64,000 bases of DNA from Henricia sp. BOLD:AAB3569 (lineage: Eukaryota; Echinodermata; Asteroidea; Spinulosida; Echinasteridae): assembly GCA_037783545.1 (NCBI GenBank), contig JBBELK010001477.1, forward strand, positions 84,571 to 148,570, written 5' to 3'. Below are positions 63,244 to 64,000 of the stretch, piece after piece. A model generated the notes under the pieces. It was not told the DNA's origin and made no database searches. It was given only the letters and a program-made list of their open reading frames with translations. Made by a program: the position numbers and the translations under genes. Each line of letters starts with the position of its first letter. The stretch's first letter is position 1.

Positions 63244-63801
63244 GAAATGACGGAGAAATTTCAGTGTTTAGGGAAAACGGAGCTCGGCTGCGTGGTTATT
63301 CCCCTAACCGTGGCTGTTGGGACACCCTGCGCATGCGCCGCGCTGGTGTACATTTGTACGGCCGTTGACTCACCCCGGATTGTGACGGGAATTAGGTCAA
63401 AGTGTGTCCCAAATGCCGGCAAATTTGGAAATCAAGGAATTGTCCATCCAACTTCAAATTTTGCATGCTCCAAATTGTATATATTCCGCACTTGTCATGC
63501 AAAATTGACAGATTTTCGCTGGGAAATGACGGAGAAATTTCAGAGTTTAGGGAAAACGGAGCTTGGCTGCGTGGTTATTCCCCTAACCGTGGCTGTTGGG
63601 ACACCCTGCGCATGCGCCGCGCTAGTGTACATTTGTACGGCCGTTGACTCACCCCAGATTGTGACGGGAATTAGGTCAAAGTGTGTCCCAAATGCCGGCA
63701 AATTTGGAAATCAAGGAATTATCCAACCAACTTCAAATTTTGAAGGCTCCAAACTGTATATATTCCGCACTTGTCATGCAAAATTGACAGATTTTCGCTG
63801 G
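63244..63801 (+). repeat. 837-bp subunit, second copy (first two monomers)
   Basis: The CAGTGTTTAGG/CACCCCGG monomer and the GAGCTTGG/GCTAGTG monomer repeat those at 62407-62964 with no difference that I can see. The unit is followed by a 273-class monomer in place of the third member. Confidence 0.87.
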
Positions 63802-64000
63802 GAAATGACGGAGAAATTTCAGAGTTTAGGGAAAACGGAGCTCGGCTGCGTGGTTATTCCCCTAACCGTGGCTGTTGGGACACCCTGCGCCGCGCTGGTG
63901 TACATTTGTACGGCCGTTGACTCACCCCAGATTGTGACGGGAATTAGGTCAAAGTGTGTCCCAAATGCCGGCAAATTTGGAAATCAAGGAATTTTCCAAC
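63802..64000 (+). repeat. Partial 273-class monomer at the right edge
   Basis: The short GC site (CCCTGCGCCGCGC) marks it as the 273-bp class. It is cut by the window at GGAATTTTCCAAC. The array continues to the right. Confidence 0.95.

Larger units (their letters stand above)
56046..63801 (+). repeat. Zone C super-unit, copy 2 (expanded)
   Basis: It is collinear with copy 1 over its first 22 monomers or so (offset 7470 bp up to the fusion point, 7744 bp after it). 274-bp monomers lie at 56877-57150, 57709-57982, 58535-58808 and 61029-61302. From 62128 onward it is expanded by an extra set of three 279-bp monomers. The last monomer of copy 1 types is not reached, because the window ends. Confidence 0.88.
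1..64000 (+). repeat. Satellite DNA array, 273-279 bp monomers, about 232 copies
   Basis: The same unit repeats head to tail from the first to the last base, with no interruption and no inversion. Walking from one GAAATGACGG to the next gives 230 complete monomers between 229 and 63801. The classes (127 of 279 bp, 96 of 273 bp, 7 of 274 bp, plus 14 bp of small indels) sum exactly to the observed length. Monomers typically differ from each other by only a few substitutions. Such large, homogenised arrays with HOR structure are known from eukaryotic centromeric, pericentromeric and subtelomeric heterochromatin; which of these applies here is inference. I do not recognise the family. No transposon, gene or unique spacer interrupts the array. 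Confidence 0.98.
48576..64000 (+). repeat. Zone C: super-HOR domain of about 7.5 kb period
   Basis: 55 complete monomers and a partial one. Markers are the 274-bp class (TGCGCATGCGCTGG with TTTCTACGG), GGCTGCATGG, GATGGAGAAA, TTTTGAAGGCTCC, CAGTGTTTAGG, CACCCCGG and GAGCTTGG. The zone B t10, t11 and t13 markers are absent. The block starting at 48576 is repeated from 56046. Confidence 0.9.

Noticed and set aside
1-64000. CRISPR array
   Set aside because: Regular repetition, but units are 273-279 bp and contiguous with no unique spacers and no cas genes.
1-64000. Ribosomal DNA intergenic spacer subrepeats
   Set aside because: 64 kb without any rRNA coding sequence is too long for a spacer, and no rRNA segment is visible.
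1-64000. The entire array being an assembly artefact
   Set aside because: Units differ by consistent, type-specific substitutions and by distinct breakpoints, which collapse or false duplication would not create. Only the 4.1-10.8 kb indel cluster and the exact copy numbers remain open to doubt.

Overview
The whole 64 kb window is one uninterrupted, head-to-tail satellite DNA array. No gene, RNA gene, mobile element or unique sequence is visible on either strand. Taking the GAA after the sequence TTTTCGCTGG as the first base of each unit, the window holds 230 complete monomers (229-63801), a partial one on the left (1-228) and a partial one on the right (63802-64000). Every base is accounted for: 127 monomers of 279 bp class, 96 of 273 bp class and 7 of 274 bp class, plus a net 14 bp from small indels confined to 4.1-10.8 kb. 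The monomer is about 48% G+C, with 15 CpGs (close to expectation). It carries an 11-bp inverted repeat around a TATATA element, two smaller dyads and a GC-rich slippage site that creates the three length classes. An array of this size with higher-order repeat (HOR) units points to a eukaryotic nuclear chromosome, in heterochromatin such as a pericentromere, subtelomere or sex chromosome. I do not recognise the family and cannot name the organism.

Three zones can be told apart by diagnostic substitutions. Zone A (1-14885) is irregular: runs of 273-bp monomers, a recurring 5-monomer module, and nearly all single-base indels. Zone B (14886-42764) is a clear HOR domain whose full unit is 13 monomers (3591 bp, types t1-t13 below). 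Complete units lie at 20679-24269 and 39174-42764. Between them are shortened 9-mers (2481 bp, made by two different deletions) and expanded 18-mers (4968 and 4974 bp). A transition block (42765-48575) starts with zone B types and ends with zone C types. Zone C (48576-64000) has a much longer super-unit of 27 monomers (7470 bp), repeated from 56046 in a modified and locally expanded form. It contains all of the 274-bp monomers.

Long open frames (up to 1935 codons) run through the array. They exist because 279 and 273 are both multiples of three and two frames happen to lack stops. Diagnostic variants are mostly amino-acid changing, some create stops or frameshifts, and nothing suggests coding. 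The window is best read as a record of unequal crossing-over, replication slippage, conversion and probable CpG deamination in a young, actively homogenising satellite.

Markers used for zone B types: t1, 273 bp, follows a TAG-ending monomer; t2, 279, GAGACA start, CCTGACC, TTCGGC; t3, 273, often CCATATT; t4, 279, GAGACA start, CACCATGCGC; t5, 273, ACGAAGC, GTATGG; t6, 279, TTAGCTCAAAGTGTTTCC plus CATGGAAA; t7, 273, AATTGTCC plus TTCGGC; t8, 279, TTAGCTC; t9, 279, ATTCCACTAA plus TTAGCTC; t10, 279, TTAGATC plus TTTTTGCTGG; t11, 273, TTTAGAGAAA, GAGCTCTGC, GGAAATTTCC; t12, 279, sometimes GCCAAGCTGG; t13, 273, GAGCTCTGC, ATTGAGACGG, GCAATTTTGG, ends in TAG.
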